From Diabrotica undecimpunctata (Eukaryota > Arthropoda > Insecta > Coleoptera > Chrysomelidae), in the NCBI RefSeq assembly GCF_040954645.1, contig NC_092806.1, positions 128,176,952-128,240,951 on the forward strand: DNA of 64,000 nucleotides, given 5' to 3'. The translations under genes were made by a program, and so were the position numbers. Under the pieces are notes generated by a model. The model was not told the DNA's origin. It saw only the letters and a list, made by a program, of their open reading frames with translations, and searched no databases. Every line of letters begins with the position of its first letter. The stretch's first letter is position 1. Below, one piece after another: positions 62,889-64,000 of this stretch.

Positions 62889-64000
62889 AATACGAGTTAT
62901 TGCTTGTATTATATGTCAATGTCTATGCAAAAATTTGAAGGGTTAACGGTAACAGTAAGAAATGTCAACGGACATATAATACAAGATAGAATATTTTATT
63001 ACTTTAAATATCGAAACAAAGACTATAACTTAAAAAAGTACTTCGCTTATGTGTAACTAATTCATAATAAACTAAGCCGAAAGGCAAACACTGCCGCTAA
63101 CAAACAGCCTAGATGGCACGTGACCGTAACCCTCCAGTCTCATAGGCTGGAGGATAGAAATTTGATTAAAAATATTATGAAATTGTAAAAAGAGAATAGT
63201 AAAAACAGCAATTTTGTTGATTAACATAAAGCTTCTCACTAGGCTACTTTACCGCCTACTAAAACCTTTTTAATTTCCGGCTGGTTAAAGAATTTTTACA
63301 ATTATTGGCTAGTTCTTTAATCTCGTTATATGATCTAGTAATTTTTAATAGGTTCTCATTTTTTTTATCATCGCTCATATTTCACATGAATACGTTATTA
63401 TAGTCCTTACATAAATATTCTCAATATACTTGGTGTAGTATTCTTAAATATTGTATATTTAAGTAGTATATTTAAAAGTCCGCCTCTGTTGGATTTACTT
63501 CTTAGTCTATGTGATTTATCAATTATCGTTGCAATTACAAAAATATGCGCTAGATGAATAATGACATGAACTTGGAATTATATCCTTCTTGTTCTGGTGC
63601 TGTGTGTTCTTGATAAGTTGTCTGTCATTATGTCTGATCCGGTAATAGTTATTTAATGAGGGTTAATATTTATCTTTCTATTATTTAGAATAATATTATT
63701 TCTCATCTATGAATTACGCCGGTAATATTATTTTATATTTTCTGCTACTAATACCTATACACCAGTCCTATCTACGATTTTGGTAATTTCTTAATTAATC
63801 TGTCATATTAGGTATATATTTTTTAAAAGTTCGGTAAATAAATTTTCCGCACAAAAATCAAATAGTCATCGTAATTATACTACCCATGCTAGCTTTAATT
63901 TTGTCGAAAAGGAACTTAGTTCAGGAAATGAAGTTCGAAAAAAGTTAAAACCTCGCAATTTTTTCGTCCTGCATGGATTGAGTTGAAATTTTAACAGAAG
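62889..64000. other. AT-rich stretch, nothing recognised
   Basis: No open frame or known repeat. A short inverted repeat, CCTCCAGTCTCATAGGCTGGAGG, lies at 63131-63153. Confidence 0.4.

Overview
This window is a repeat-dense piece of an arthropod, almost certainly insect, nuclear genome. The indications are AT-rich background, GT-AG introns of about 77 nt, BEL/Pao and Ty3/gypsy retrotransposons, many RTE-type non-LTR fragments with the post-RT signatures common in beetles and other insects, Penelope-like elements, PIF/Harbinger and Tigger transposons, and a fragment of the MNK/Lk6 kinase. A beetle-like genome is my guess; order and species cannot be fixed from the sequence alone. I see no tRNA, rRNA or CRISPR array, and only one convincing host-gene exon (29148-29348, minus) plus one dead kinase fragment (about 29985-30410).

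Layout. 1-6099: intact BEL/Pao element (minus) whose 3' LTR runs off the window, inserted in the 3' end of a Jockey/I-like element. 7300-10795: an old plus-strand RTE copy split by two minus-strand RTE insertions, each with recognisable target-site duplications. 12112-12622 and 13270-13734: further non-LTR remnants. 16580-17258: a large fold-back. 17438-21525: a decayed Harbinger transposon with matching ends and TTA duplications, carrying a nested RTE fragment, a 0.93 kb fold-back and a 1.8 kb RTE copy. 22277-24668: a decayed TIR element of an unusual family with a MITE inside it. 24900-26432: Tigger/pogo remnant. 26641-41225: a mosaic of RTE, Penelope-like and LTR debris, with the host exon and the kinase fragment. 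41754-48053: an intact Ty3/gypsy element inserted in an RTE copy. 48054-59312: RTE fragments, a MITE, a Harbinger remnant and a Penelope-like remnant. 60106-62888: a near-intact DNA transposon with perfect 35-bp ends and an intron-containing candidate transposase gene.

Two observations stand out. First, the gypsy Pol polyprotein carries, after the integrase, about 130 residues that read as a macro domain of the TARG1/OARD1 (ADP-ribosyl-acceptor hydrolase) type, followed by a CCCH zinc finger. This is an unusual captured module in a retrotransposon with two apparently identical LTRs. Second, the elements at 60106-62888 and 22277-24668 share one protein family (acidic N-terminus, RNase-H-like D...D...D/E pattern) and one architecture (long TIRs with subterminal repeats of a family-specific motif). 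They look like two families of a little-described DNA transposon group.

Almost everything else is a stack of dead transposons. Where a stretch holds nothing I recognise, a short entry says so.
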